Source of the DNA: Endotrypanum monterogeii
Taxonomy: Eukaryota > Euglenozoa > Kinetoplastea > Trypanosomatida > Trypanosomatidae
DNA: 64,000 bases
Assembly: GCA_000333855.2 (NCBI GenBank)
Contig: CM007348.1
Span: 130,956 to 194,955, forward strand
Direction of reading: 5' to 3'
The translations under genes and the position numbers were made by a program. Positions 40,727-49,880 of the stretch are shown in pieces (the stretch's first letter is position 1; every line of letters starts with the position of its first letter). The notes beneath the pieces are model-generated. The model worked only from the letters and a program-made list of their open reading frames with translations, was not told where the DNA came from and did not search any database.

Positions 40727-42616
40727 ATGGACGCAATTCTCGCTTCTCTGCGGTGGGATAGTGATGAATTGCCATTGCCTGGCTCGCACAGCACGCTCCC
40801 TGAGGACGACGTTCAGCCTTGGAAGTGCATTAGTGAGGTAATCCCTGGTCTCTACCTCACTTGTGCTTCTGAGATGGTTGATAAAACAAAATGTGTTGCA
40901 ATGGGCATTTCTCTTGTGATCAATATGTGTGGCGAAGATCATGCCAGCAAGTACCGCGTATTTGAAGAAAACGAGAGCCTAGTATATGCTTTTCGTCAGG
41001 TGGATACACAGGAAAGTTTTTTCTGGGAGCTGAGTAGCTATTGCTGTCTCCCATTGACATGCTCAAAAACACAAAGAAAGGTCTTTGTGCTTACCATACC
41101 AGCAGAAGATACGCCGACATATAGCATTGATAAGCACTTTGTAGAATGTGCCGTATTGATTGAGATGGTTTTGAGTTCTAGAGGGTTTCACGAAATGGCA
41201 GGAAACGAGGACTACACAGCAATCCCAGCTGTGTCAGTTCATTGTATGGTTGGTGTGAGCAGGTCGGCTTCTATTGTTGCGGCGTACCTCATGAAGAAAT
41301 ACAGGGTTTCCCAAGACGACGCCATGCATATGATTCGCTGCACGCGCCCTGTAGTCCAGCCAAACCCCGGGTTTCAGCGGCAGCTTACCATCTGGGAAGC
41401 TCTCCAAAGCTATCGAGTCTTTGACGAATGGTCTAGCAAGGTCCTCGCTTGTGAGGCAAAGACGAAATTGAACCTGATTCAAATGGCGAGCACAATGCTT
41501 CCTGTCATTTTGCGGACGAACAAGTGCGAAACTGAGCGTCGCTTTTTTGGCTTGCTAATCAAAAGTGCCGAGCCCACGGAGGCCATGCTGCATGGTGTTT
41601 ATCGGGAGCTTCGCTCCGTTGTCGCAGCGGAAGTTGACAGTGAGATTTACACAGACATACCCAATTACTTCGGTTACGTTGCTGAGGTTGTTTGTAGCAT
41701 CGATTGTGCAGTGCCAGCAGTGCTGCAATACGCCACAGACTTTCGAAACTCTCTTGTATGCAACGATGCGTTCTATTACCGCGTGGTGAAGGATGTGGCG
41801 CGCTCTGGTTTTGAAAAGGATACTTTTGACACCACTCGCGGCTTCAGCTCCTTGTTTGAGTCCATTCACGTTAAGCACCTCAGTGTTTCTAAAATCGGTC
41901 ACCCCGTGGCTCTGAATTCCAGTGGAGAGGGTTCACAGCTTCCGCCAGCGTTTACGCTGTCCTTCCCTTTTTTATTTCTCGTTGCGCCGTACGCGGAGGG
42001 GTTTGTGCAGTTCAGCGAGGGAAACGCTTTGGTTAATGAGTTCACAACGACAGGCGAGGTCCTAAGTGCCGCTGACCTTCAGCGGCTGAGAAATGAGACA
42101 GTGCGCCTTTTTTTGCAATATTTCTTTCGATCTTCATGCGTAGCCGAAGGGTCTGCTGCGATACAAAGCTACACTAAGCTGGGTTACTTACAAAGCGATA
42201 CTGAAGTTACGACATTCAGGGCAGTAGAGTCAAATCTGAAGTGTGGCGGTGCCTCGATCGCTTCACTTGAAAGTGTCGTGACGGTCCCGCAGCCAGTGGA
42301 CAGCAACGTTGCATTCCTTCTCAACTGTAAAGTGTTGAGCGGAGTAGTTGCTTTTCGTCTCCTTCTAGAGGCGGCCGATCTGTTTCTCTCCCAGACGTAC
42401 GGTGCACGGCTGGGGGAGAGTATCTCGCTCGCTGACGAGCTTCTGCCACTACCTGTGATTTCTCAGGCGGTCATGTTGCTGGAAAGTGCGTACATGGCGG
42501 CGCATCGCAAACCATCTAGGGCAGGGGATTTTTTCCGAGTCGAACTTTGGAGTCTTTTGGAAACTGGAGTGCTGAACCCTGCTGGTGTGGTGTCACTCTT
42601 TCAAGCACTCGCGTAG
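40727..42616 (+). CDS. Dual-specificity phosphatase with insertion and long unique C-terminus
   Basis: A 629-residue protein. The first ~215 residues are a dual-specificity (DUSP) domain: ISEVIPGLYLTCASEM (35-50), the general-acid loop AEDTPTYSIDKHF (D128 the likely acid), and the P-loop HCMVGVSRSAS with C173 as nucleophile and R179. The AYLMKKYRVSQDDAMHMIRCTRP helix and VQPNPGFQRQL follow as in typical DUSPs. An insert of about 30 residues (about 93-122, with a Cys-rich YCCLPLTCS) sits just before the general-acid loop. Residues about 225-629 are alpha-helical and match nothing I recognise; the region contains FLLNCKVLSG and LLLEAADLFLSQ near the end. The active-site residues are intact, so it should be active on phospho-Tyr/Ser/Thr or perhaps another substrate. 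The ATG at 40727 follows a good splice acceptor. Confidence 0.86.
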   Translation: MDAILASLRWDSDELPLPGSHSTLPEDDVQPWKCISEVIPGLYLTCASEMVDKTKCVAMGISLVINMCGEDHASKYRVFEENESLVYAFRQVDTQESFFWELSSYCCLPLTCSKTQRKVFVLTIPAEDTPTYSIDKHFVECAVLIEMVLSSRGFHEMAGNEDYTAIPAVSVHCMVGVSRSASIVAAYLMKKYRVSQDDAMHMIRCTRPVVQPNPGFQRQLTIWEALQSYRVFDEWSSKVLACEAKTKLNLIQMASTMLPVILRTNKCETERRFFGLLIKSAEPTEAMLHGVYRELRSVVAAEVDSEIYTDIPNYFGYVAEVVCSIDCAVPAVLQYATDFRNSLVCNDAFYYRVVKDVARSGFEKDTFDTTRGFSSLFESIHVKHLSVSKIGHPVALNSSGEGSQLPPAFTLSFPFLFLVAPYAEGFVQFSEGNALVNEFTTTGEVLSAADLQRLRNETVRLFLQYFFRSSCVAEGSAAIQSYTKLGYLQSDTEVTTFRAVESNLKCGGASIASLESVVTVPQPVDSNVAFLLNCKVLSGVVAFRLLLEAADLFLSQTYGARLGESISLADELLPLPVISQAVMLLESAYMAAHRKPSRAGDFFRVELWSLLETGVLNPAGVVSLFQALA

Positions 42617-43327
42617 CTAGCTTGTTTTCCAGTCGTTTTGCGCGCGCTTCTTGTGTGTATGGGACACTCTCGGTTGGTAGGCGTCACAGGTGCATATTGA
42701 AAGCGAGAGATTCTGTTTACATTCTCAGACCGATCCCTACTTTTTGAAATACCCCCCCCCCTCCCCCCCCCCCCAAAAAAAAAGAGGATGAAAAGGAAGC
42801 GGGCAGGAGGGTGGGGGGTGGGGGTGAGCATGCGCGTTGACGGCTGGTAACCGTTCGACGACCTACTTTTCCTTCTTCGAAAAGTTTCAGTACAGCTGCG
42901 CCGCGGGAGAGCGGAAAAAAAAAGAGGAAAGGCGCGAGCAGCAAACTAAGCAGCGCTGCAAACGCCTTAAGAGTTTTTTTGTTGTTCTTGGTGTCAGCGA
43001 CGCGATTTTAGCAGTGCTTTCCAGAGCTACAGTTTTTTTTTTTGATGCAGCTCGCTGTTCTCTAGGTTTTCACTTGACTCCCTCTCCTCCTTTATCGTTT
43101 ATCTTGTCCGCGTTTCGGCCTGCAAAGCTACGGGCCCTCGCTGCCGCAGAGAATTCCCCCCCCCTCCACACACACACTCTTGTGCACCCTCTGAAAACCT
43201 CTTCCTTTGAACCAGAAGCTGGGTGACGAAGCGAGGCGGAGAAGCACATTTATCAAAACACCACTCGACGTTAGGCACACCGTAGTACGGTGAGACACTG
43301 TGGCCGGTGAGCAGCGCTAGTCAAAAA
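42617..43327. other. Intergenic region
   Basis: No gene recognised. C-run and A-run together at about 42752-42784, T-runs at about 43030-43040, and a C-run near 43158. Confidence 0.5.
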
Positions 43328-43792
43328 ATGGCATCAGCGTTTAATGACATGTGTGCGGCGTACTTCCGCAAGCGCTTCGATTTTTTTGACCGAGATAAGA
43401 TTGGGCGTGTGAAAATGATTGACTTTCCTACTTTGATTCGAGCTTGCGGTGCTGCTCCTTTAGAGGCGAGCATCGGGGGGCTCGAAGGCATCGCAGACCC
43501 AAGCGGTCGTGGCAGCTGCTCCTTTGACGACTTCTGCAAGGCCCTAAAGAGGGCGTTTGAGGAGTCTGTCATCCCACGAGAAGTGCGTGAGGCGTTTCAA
43601 GGTTTCGATGCGGACAAGCGTGGCCTCATCAGTCCGCATGAGCTCCGCTGTTTTCTTACCACCATGGGTGATGCTCTCACCGCTGAGGAGATGAACCAGT
43701 TTATTGAAGAGATGCACTCTGAGATGGACATGGAAGGGAACCTTGTCGCGTCCGACTGTGTCGAAAAAATGACGCCAGAGATGCTCCGCTAG
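43328..43792 (+). CDS. EF-hand protein (calmodulin/centrin-like, degenerate loops)
   Basis: A 154-residue calmodulin-fold protein with four EF-hand positions. Site 1: FFDRDKIGRVKMIDF; site 2: IADPSGRGSCSFDDF; site 3: FQGFDADKRGLISPHELRCFL; site 4: MDMEGNLVASDCVE. Loops 1-3 keep the D-x-D/x-x-G spacing only in part and the fourth lacks the last glutamate, so calcium binding may be confined to site 3, if any. Kinetoplastids have many such calmodulin-like proteins, often in the flagellum or basal body. Size fits calmodulin or a myosin-light-chain-like protein; centrins usually have a longer N-terminus. The ATG at 43328 is used; the codons upstream begin with GTG. Confidence 0.82.
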   Translation: MASAFNDMCAAYFRKRFDFFDRDKIGRVKMIDFPTLIRACGAAPLEASIGGLEGIADPSGRGSCSFDDFCKALKRAFEESVIPREVREAFQGFDADKRGLISPHELRCFLTTMGDALTAEEMNQFIEEMHSEMDMEGNLVASDCVEKMTPEMLR

Positions 43793-44360
43793 CGGCACTT
43801 GATCTTGGGTCACCGAAGGAGTGCGGAGACGACCTATACTGGCCGCACCTTTTACAGCTCCGCCTGCCCCCGCCACCACCTCCGCTATCGTCTTTACCCA
43901 TTTCAACACACACACACACACACACACTTATGCACACAATTGTTAAGCGGGGATTTCGAATAGGCAGCTTTCCCCCCACTGCATTTATAGCGATGTACAG
44001 GAGTTTGTCCACCTCCAAAAAGTGTATCAAAATAAAAAAAAACCTCTAGCAATTGTTGCACATGAATCCAGTGAACTTCATCTGATGCTGCTTTTCACGA
44101 CACAGTCTTACACAGGGCGAAGACTCGCATGTGAAGCAAAACGCGTGCATCCAAGTTAGGGGGAGGGGGGGGGCGGCGGTGCCTACGCTTTCAAGTCCTT
44201 TGCCTCTTCCCTTCGCATCATACGCAAAATTGTTTTGAGGACGTGGGTTTCTGCTGCGTGAACGCTGCTGCAAGGGACTGTAGACATCACTTGCTCCAGT
44301 GGGAGAAGCTATATTGTCTTCAACAACAAAAAAAGAATGTTGCTTTTGTATGCTTGACTT

Positions 44361-44406
<46 letters not shown>

Positions 44407-44841
44407 CTGCGTTTCAACGATTGGTGTCTATGCATAACGACTTCTTTTCTCCCGCAATTGCTTTCGTCGCACGATTCGGCGCTCATCTTCCTAATTTTTT
44501 TTTCCTTCCACCTCCGCTGCACCGTCTTCTTTCCATGAAACTCCTCCGCCCTTTGTTCGTGCAACATCATTGATTGCCGTTGATGCTTACAACTGTCGTG
44601 GAACGTTGGCAGCTACGGCAGCGAGGAAACACACCTGTCCTGACGGTATTTCTGCGTCACTTTTATCACCTTTCACTCGTACACCCACGAGCTGCGCGGG
44701 GCTTTTAATCTTGCACAGAGCACGCAGCGGCCTGGTTGCACTACAAGGATCACAACAGCACAAAACATTCCCACACACACACACACACACACACATTAGC
44801 TAGTCCAACCCCCCCATCTCGTTAACTATCCTTGCGTGAAG
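43793..44841. other. Intergenic region
   Basis: No gene recognised. (CA)n at about 43908-43927, a 42-base (TA)n at 44363-44404, and (CA)n at about 44773-44795. Confidence 0.5.
44363..44404. repeat. (TA)21 microsatellite
   Basis: Uninterrupted alternating A/T for about 42 bases; first long TA tract on the plus-strand side of the strand switch. Confidence 0.93.
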
Positions 44842-45294
44842 ATGAGCACCACCAATCCCGTCATCCTTGAGGACACCTTCACAGTGAACGGCGTCAATAC
44901 TGAAGGGACGGTATATCTTCGAGTGTCACGTATTCGCTGTGTTAATCAAGACGGTTCGCTAACAGTCACCTCAGATATTAACTCCGAAGAGTTCCCCGTT
45001 GCAACAAACGATCGTCTTACGATCGTGCTGGCCAACTCACTTGAGCTAGGGGGGAAGACAGGCAGCAAGCACTATGACCACAGCGTCTACCACCGCGAAA
45101 CGCGACTCAACGACTGTGACTATGCCATGCACGGTCGCGTCTACGGACACGAAGTGGTTGAGAATGGCCTAGAGGTGAATGTGCACATCAGCTGTGGTGG
45201 ATTACTGGTAAATATTGTCGGGAAGCCACAGGGGCTGCGAGATGTGCACTACAACAGCGACGTGTACATTCTCATCAAGCGTGTCAAGAGCTGA
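44842..45294 (+). CDS. RPB8: RNA polymerase subunit RPB8
   Basis: A 150-residue homologue of RPB8/ABC14.5, a subunit shared by RNA polymerases I, II and III, folded as an OB-like beta-barrel. The start ILEDTFTVNGVNTEG matches the conserved beginning of the family (typically 'LFDDIFDVKDIDPEGKKFD'), followed by RVSRIRC and DINSEEFPV. The C-terminal strands SCGGLLVNIVGKPQGLRDVH parallel the 'SFGGLLMRLKG' segment of human and yeast RPB8. Length agrees with the family (about 145-150). The ATG at 44842 places MSTTNPVILEDTF at the expected position; two codons upstream of it there is only a GTG. Confidence 0.92.
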   Translation: MSTTNPVILEDTFTVNGVNTEGTVYLRVSRIRCVNQDGSLTVTSDINSEEFPVATNDRLTIVLANSLELGGKTGSKHYDHSVYHRETRLNDCDYAMHGRVYGHEVVENGLEVNVHISCGGLLVNIVGKPQGLRDVHYNSDVYILIKRVKS

Positions 45295-45680
45295 GGGTTC
45301 CCACATTAAGGGAAGTCATCCACCGTTACCCATGGTCTACGCAGTTCTCGATGAGGTGCTCGAGAGAGAGCTCCGCTGTGCAGTGGTAGTATATAAACGA
45401 GAGCGTATGTGCACTTGACTACGATTGTGTGAGTGTCGTTGTGAGACGCTCCCTAATTCTTCTACGATCTAAGAAGAGAACCTTAATGGGCTATGCAACT
45501 CGCCTACCAGAGCAGAAAAAAAAAATGAATTGGGGGACGGAGTCCTTAGTGTGCTCTGTGCGAGACGTTCTGAAGCGTGCTAGACAGATACGGGTCTCCG
45601 TTGCTCCTACACCAAATCGCTGTTGCATAGGGTTACTTGGAGGTGTTTTTTTTTACCTAAAGCGCGTCATGTGAAACGAT

Positions 45681-46214
45681 TCTTTTTTTTCTTTCAGCCT
45701 CCTTCACTACCATTATCGTGCCGAAGACCACGCCCCTCTGCCTGCCTTGGGCAGATCATGGGACACTGCGCTGCCGCAGTCGCGGACCCCCTCACCGGAG
45801 CGTGGGACAAAGGCCCACGCTCCGCCAACCCCTGGCTTCGCAGGTTGTCTCACAACAGTCACGTTACTCAACTCGCTGGGCGGTGCATCGATTGTGGTGG
45901 CCCTGGCACGCCACCAGCAAGCACTGGGGCCTAGGTGAGGCACGCTCGAATCCCGTTGGCACCCCGCACATCGCGTGGACCGTACAGGCACGTACCCTGT
46001 CGCAGGCCAGCGCCCAAGACACCACCCCATTCAGGGTGTGGCGGACGGACGCGGGCGGTGGTACGTTCCCTTCGCCTTCGTACGCTGTGGGGACATCGGC
46101 CACCCACGACCAGGGGGTGGCTCGGCATCGGCATGCGGGGGCGGCTGCCTAGCTTACCCAAGGTGTGGATACCCGGTTTCCTCACCACACGGATTGGGGT
46201 GTGGTGCCGGGCAT
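45681..46214 (-). mobile_element. SIDER/RIME-like short retroposon, copy C (full length)
   Basis: Core 45695-46214 is 520 bases, matching copy A end to end. Minus-strand reading gives an A-rich tail (GGCTGAAAGAAAAAAAAG, complement of 45682-45700). A perfect 11-bp stem with a 7-base loop lies at 45796-45824 and an 8-bp stem at about 46183-46206. Unlike copy A it is in the plus-strand unit, so it would be transcribed antisense. Its T-rich end followed by CAG (45681-45697) resembles a splice acceptor in the direction of local transcription. Both full copies are preceded by AAACGATT, which could be part of the element, a target preference or chance. Confidence 0.8.
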
Positions 46215-46642
46215 CAAACTAACCCGGAAAAGTTGACTCGACATGAGGAGTTGCAAACAAACATATCTGCAGGGAACTACATACAGGCACAGCATACCCT
46301 TTTTTTTTCTCTTCCCGATGAATTGTTGCGGGCTATCGAGAAAAATTGTCCGCGTTTTAATTGGGAATGCATCTATCATGTTCGACTGCAGCTTCTCTCT
46401 GCACCCTTCCTTCACTTCCAGGATGCCCGCCGCGGGATTGGCGTTGGGTTCTGTTCGATGCTGTTAAGTCTCTCACGGACAGTACCTTTTTCCAGACCGT
46501 CGTAGAGGGAGGAGACGGCGTTTTGTTTTTCCGTGCAGCGCGTCAAGGAGATAAAATAGGGGCAATAAACAAAAAAAGGTACGCGTTGCCGTACACGGCG
46601 CTTCCGTCCGCCCCCTGCACTCCCTTTGCCGCTGGCTCTTGA
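46215..46642 (+). pseudogene. Possible frameshifted coding remnant after copy C
   Basis: Directly after the element, a frame stays open without an ATG for about 95 codons with protein-like composition (AQHTLFFSLPDELLRAIEK, then CPRFNWECIYHVRLQLL). It ends at about 46505, while a second frame continues with DWRWVLFDAVKSLTDSTFF and GGDGVLFFRAARQGDKIG to a stop at 46642. This would fit a gene whose 5' part was lost when the retroposon inserted and which then shifted frame. It may be chance; no family is recognised. Confidence 0.3.
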
Positions 46643-47149
46643 CATTTTCTCTTCTACACACAGATACCCACACAACCTAGCCTACGGTCTCCCGAGTGTC
46701 CTTTTTTTTTGTGTATATGTAGAAGGGGTTTTGGGTAGCGAGGGGAGACGTGAGTGGGCGAATGCAGTGCTGGATGTGCTGAGGAGTGAATCCACCGCTC
46801 TCAGATCTTTTTGCACGGAAACACGAGCAGCCATTTTACTCCCCTAGTACTTTTGCGGTATATATATATATATATATTTTCACCTTTGCCACCTCTTACA
46901 TTGTCTTTATGCACCCTCCCTCTTCTCCTCTTTCCTCCCTCTCTATACAACGCATACACACATGGGAAAAAAAAAAAATCATCCTTGCACTCTCGCTTCT
47001 CATTTCTTCTTTTCACACTAGCCTGCCTCTTGAGGCCGTTGTCCGGGCTTACGCGGAGGTGTTACTGCCGGGGGTTTGTGTGTCGAGCAAACGGTCAGAG
47101 AGGCCACTAGCGCCAAGACGGGGTGTTTGCGTACCTCGCATCTATTGCT

Positions 47150-47163
47150 TGCTTTCCTTGTAG
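47150..47163 (+). promoter_or_regulatory. Predicted spliced-leader acceptor
   Basis: GCTTTCCTTGTAG with AG at 47162-47163, 19 bases before the ATG at 47183. Confidence 0.65.
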
Positions 47164-47182
47164 GCAAGTGTGCTTCACCGAA

Positions 47183-48688
47183 ATGCAGTCGTCTGGCGTT
47201 GTTGGCGCGCGGAGACTCGCAGTACTCGCGCCGCACAAATCCTTACCCACCTACATCCCAGCACGCCTTTACACCTCCAACTTCGGCAAGGCTAACATGG
47301 ATGCCGAACCACTTGAGAGTGAGCAGTCTTCTAGTACCTCGAATGGGGCGTCGACTTCCCCGCTATCCTCTGCCGCCTCTTCACAGTCCCTGCAGCGATA
47401 CCGGCGGCGTTCTTCTGATCCACAAACACCACGGGAGAGGGCTGACTTTCGGCGTGATCACAAGTACGGAAAGCATCGTCCGCTCTTAGATGCTCCGTGG
47501 CGTCAGATGAAAACAAAAACATACCTCGACGATGCAGAGCGTCTGTACGGACGAAAGGAAACTTGGCACACGGTTGAGGATGCGACACTGCGGGAAAGAC
47601 TGGTGGCAATTCTCCAGGATTATCTACGTGATACCCTTTCAGCTGCGCGGCTAGAATCCAAGGATGCTAGAAAGTATTTGTTTTTGTGCTCCACTGCAGC
47701 CAAGCACTACCGGGCTCGCGTCTCCTCTGGGGCTTTTGGGCTGCCAGATGACTTGCAGGAATGGGCGCGTGGCGTGGCGGCGGGGCGCGCCTTCTCCGCC
47801 CCTTCAGCTGAATCATCCACCCAACTGTCAATGTCCCCTGAAATAGGCGACACCGGTACAGGCGCGGATGTCATTTCTGAGGAGAAGAGCGACGCTCTCA
47901 CGCCCTCGCATGTAGGCGTCGCACACACACAAAACCTTCACTCTCGTGCGTCCTCTCCATCTCAAGAAGAACGTGAGGCTGCCGTGCTTCGCGAAGAGCG
48001 CCGACTTCGCGCTGCCAAGGCTGACCTGACACACACCGTCGCAATGGAGGATTTGCCTGATGCCGACAGTCGGCGTTCGCCCCACTCTGCCTTTCCCTTT
48101 TTGCGGCGACGTGCTGTGGAGAACGAGGCCACACTTGATCCGTCTTTGGTTGACTGGACGGCAAAGTATTTTCCTGAGGATGACGCCGCCACCTTCACAG
48201 AGCCTCCACGGCTTCGCGTGGGGATGATAGAGGATGCGGAAGCAAGTGTACTCGATCACGAAGCCGGAGATGGCTCACAGGAGGGAGGCGTCTCGAATGC
48301 TAAGATGCCTGGCACCGTCCAAGACGGGCGGCCTTCGGGCTTTGCGCCAGCGGCATCGCCTTTGGTTTCCCGCCGCGTCTCTATACACGCACATCACAGG
48401 TTGCGGCGCACGCTGCGCGACCACGAGAACCGCAATCGTGCCACCTTCGATGCAGAAGGCATCTACTACAAGGTTCACCGTCAGAGTGAGGCGGACGAGC
48501 GTGCGCCAAAGCCGCAGCAGGTGAAAGCCTCTGACCTGGAGGCCCCTGGGAGGCGTCCAGATGTAGTGAAGGTGCCCTGGAGTGTTGCAGCCAAAGCGAA
48601 GGCGCAAGGATACTCGAGTGAAACACTCCGGGCAAAGGAGCGGATTGTTCGGCTCACTCGTGGTGAGAACCCCGAGACGATACCCTAA
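47183..48688 (+). CDS. Hypothetical protein, probably mitochondrial
   Basis: A 501-residue protein that I do not recognise. The first ~40 residues (MQSSGVVGARRLAVLAPHKSL...ARLYTSN) lack acids until residue 40 or so and end in a typical cleavage-like RLYTS, so mitochondrial import is likely. A first charged domain (about 85-200) includes RADFRRDHKYGKHRPLLDAP and YGRKETWHTVEDATLRERL. The middle (about 200-400) is Ser/Glu-rich with the helical stretch EEREAAVLREERRLRAAKAD. The C-terminal part (about 405-501) is basic, with LRRTLRDHENRNRATFDAEG and VPWSVAAKAKAQGYSSETLR. Large, basic, poorly conserved proteins of this kind occur among trypanosomatid mitoribosome and mitoribosome-assembly proteins. 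That is inference only. Confidence 0.72.
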   Translation: MQSSGVVGARRLAVLAPHKSLPTYIPARLYTSNFGKANMDAEPLESEQSSSTSNGASTSPLSSAASSQSLQRYRRRSSDPQTPRERADFRRDHKYGKHRPLLDAPWRQMKTKTYLDDAERLYGRKETWHTVEDATLRERLVAILQDYLRDTLSAARLESKDARKYLFLCSTAAKHYRARVSSGAFGLPDDLQEWARGVAAGRAFSAPSAESSTQLSMSPEIGDTGTGADVISEEKSDALTPSHVGVAHTQNLHSRASSPSQEEREAAVLREERRLRAAKADLTHTVAMEDLPDADSRRSPHSAFPFLRRRAVENEATLDPSLVDWTAKYFPEDDAATFTEPPRLRVGMIEDAEASVLDHEAGDGSQEGGVSNAKMPGTVQDGRPSGFAPAASPLVSRRVSIHAHHRLRRTLRDHENRNRATFDAEGIYYKVHRQSEADERAPKPQQVKASDLEAPGRRPDVVKVPWSVAAKAKAQGYSSETLRAKERIVRLTRGENPETIP

Positions 48689-49880
48689 GGTTGGGACAGG
48701 AATCAGAGGAGCAGCGCCTCTCGGGAAAAGAAACGGGACGGGTAGCGGAGGACGCCTCTCTCCCTTCTCCGTTTTTTCTTTTAGCAAGAAGTTGGGACCC
48801 TCTTCCTTATTTCGTAACCGGCGTGGGGGCAAAAGGACATACCTCTTGACAGACAACGCTTCGGGTGTACTCCGATGCCTACCATCCAGTGAAAAATAAC
48901 AGAGGACTCCGAAGCGCTAAGGTCCTGGGCGCTCTTCTTTTTCCTCCCCCCCCGTGCACTCTGTCGAAGACGCTTACCAATCGAAAACGTGCGAGAGTGA
49001 GCAGCAGCAGCAGCGGCGGCAGCAAAGGAAGAGAATACACGTGTCTGAGACTGATATCTGCAACAGTTTTGTGTGTGTGCGCATTGAGCTACGCGTCACA
49101 CCGGAATATAAGAGAAAACTAAACGAAGAGAATTAAGGGCAAAAAAGAAGACTCATGCTGTTTTTTTTTCTCGTTCACCTCCTCCTCCTCCTTCAGGGAT
49201 GAGGCAATTTTTTTTTCCAATTTTTGCAAGGGGGGGGGGGAGGAAAGGAGGCAGAGGGGCATGAATAGATGGTGTACCGATTTCTTACTTCACCTCACAG
49301 CAGGTCATATAGGCATGCCAGTCACTTTTCTGTGGCTGGAGTGTTGCTCCTACGCGATTTTGTGTTGCTGGACTCCCCCTCCCTTCTCAGTCGTTCGCAA
49401 TCGTGACGCGTTGTCGCGGTCGTGCAAAGCATTGATCGACACCTTCAGCTCAGGTGTCTTTTCTTCCCATAGCCTATCCAATCTGAGGAGGTACGAGGTG
49501 GCATACACACGGTGATTTGCGCCATGTCGCAGCACCTATGGACTAGGTCAACAATTTTTTCTGTTATCACTTTCCTATCTCTACCATCTCCTGCTTTTAT
49601 CACCGTGTTTCTCCGTAATGAAGTGTGCATCAGGGGATGCACACCCACCCACCCACACACACACACACACTCACTTCCCTGTCCCCCCTCCTCACGTTCA
49701 ACACCCAGACAGAGAAGTAGGAAATATAGCGGATTGTTTGGTAGGGATACACACACGTGTTCAAAGGAAGGGCCCAAGGTATGACTGGCACCACTTAAAA
49801 AAAGTGGAAAGGCACAAAAAAAGAAAAAAAAGATTCTCTCTGCTGGTGTCCACGCAGGGAACGTCTGCGAGTAACGCATT
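48689..49880. other. Intergenic region
   Basis: No gene recognised. C-run near 48945, a CAG/CGG-rich patch (49001-49025), a G-run at 49230-49240, and (CA)n at about 49653-49671. Confidence 0.5.
49834..49857 (+). promoter_or_regulatory. Predicted spliced-leader acceptor
   Basis: TTCTCTCTGCTGGTGTCCAC followed by GCAG, AG at 49856-49857, 23 bases before the ATG at 49881. Confidence 0.6.

Larger units (their letters stand above)
45295..47182. other. Intergenic region carrying retroposon copy C
   Basis: Apart from the element and a possible coding remnant after it (46215-46642), it holds (TA)n at about 46859-46876, an A-run near 46966-46978, and the splice acceptor of the next gene. Confidence 0.55.
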
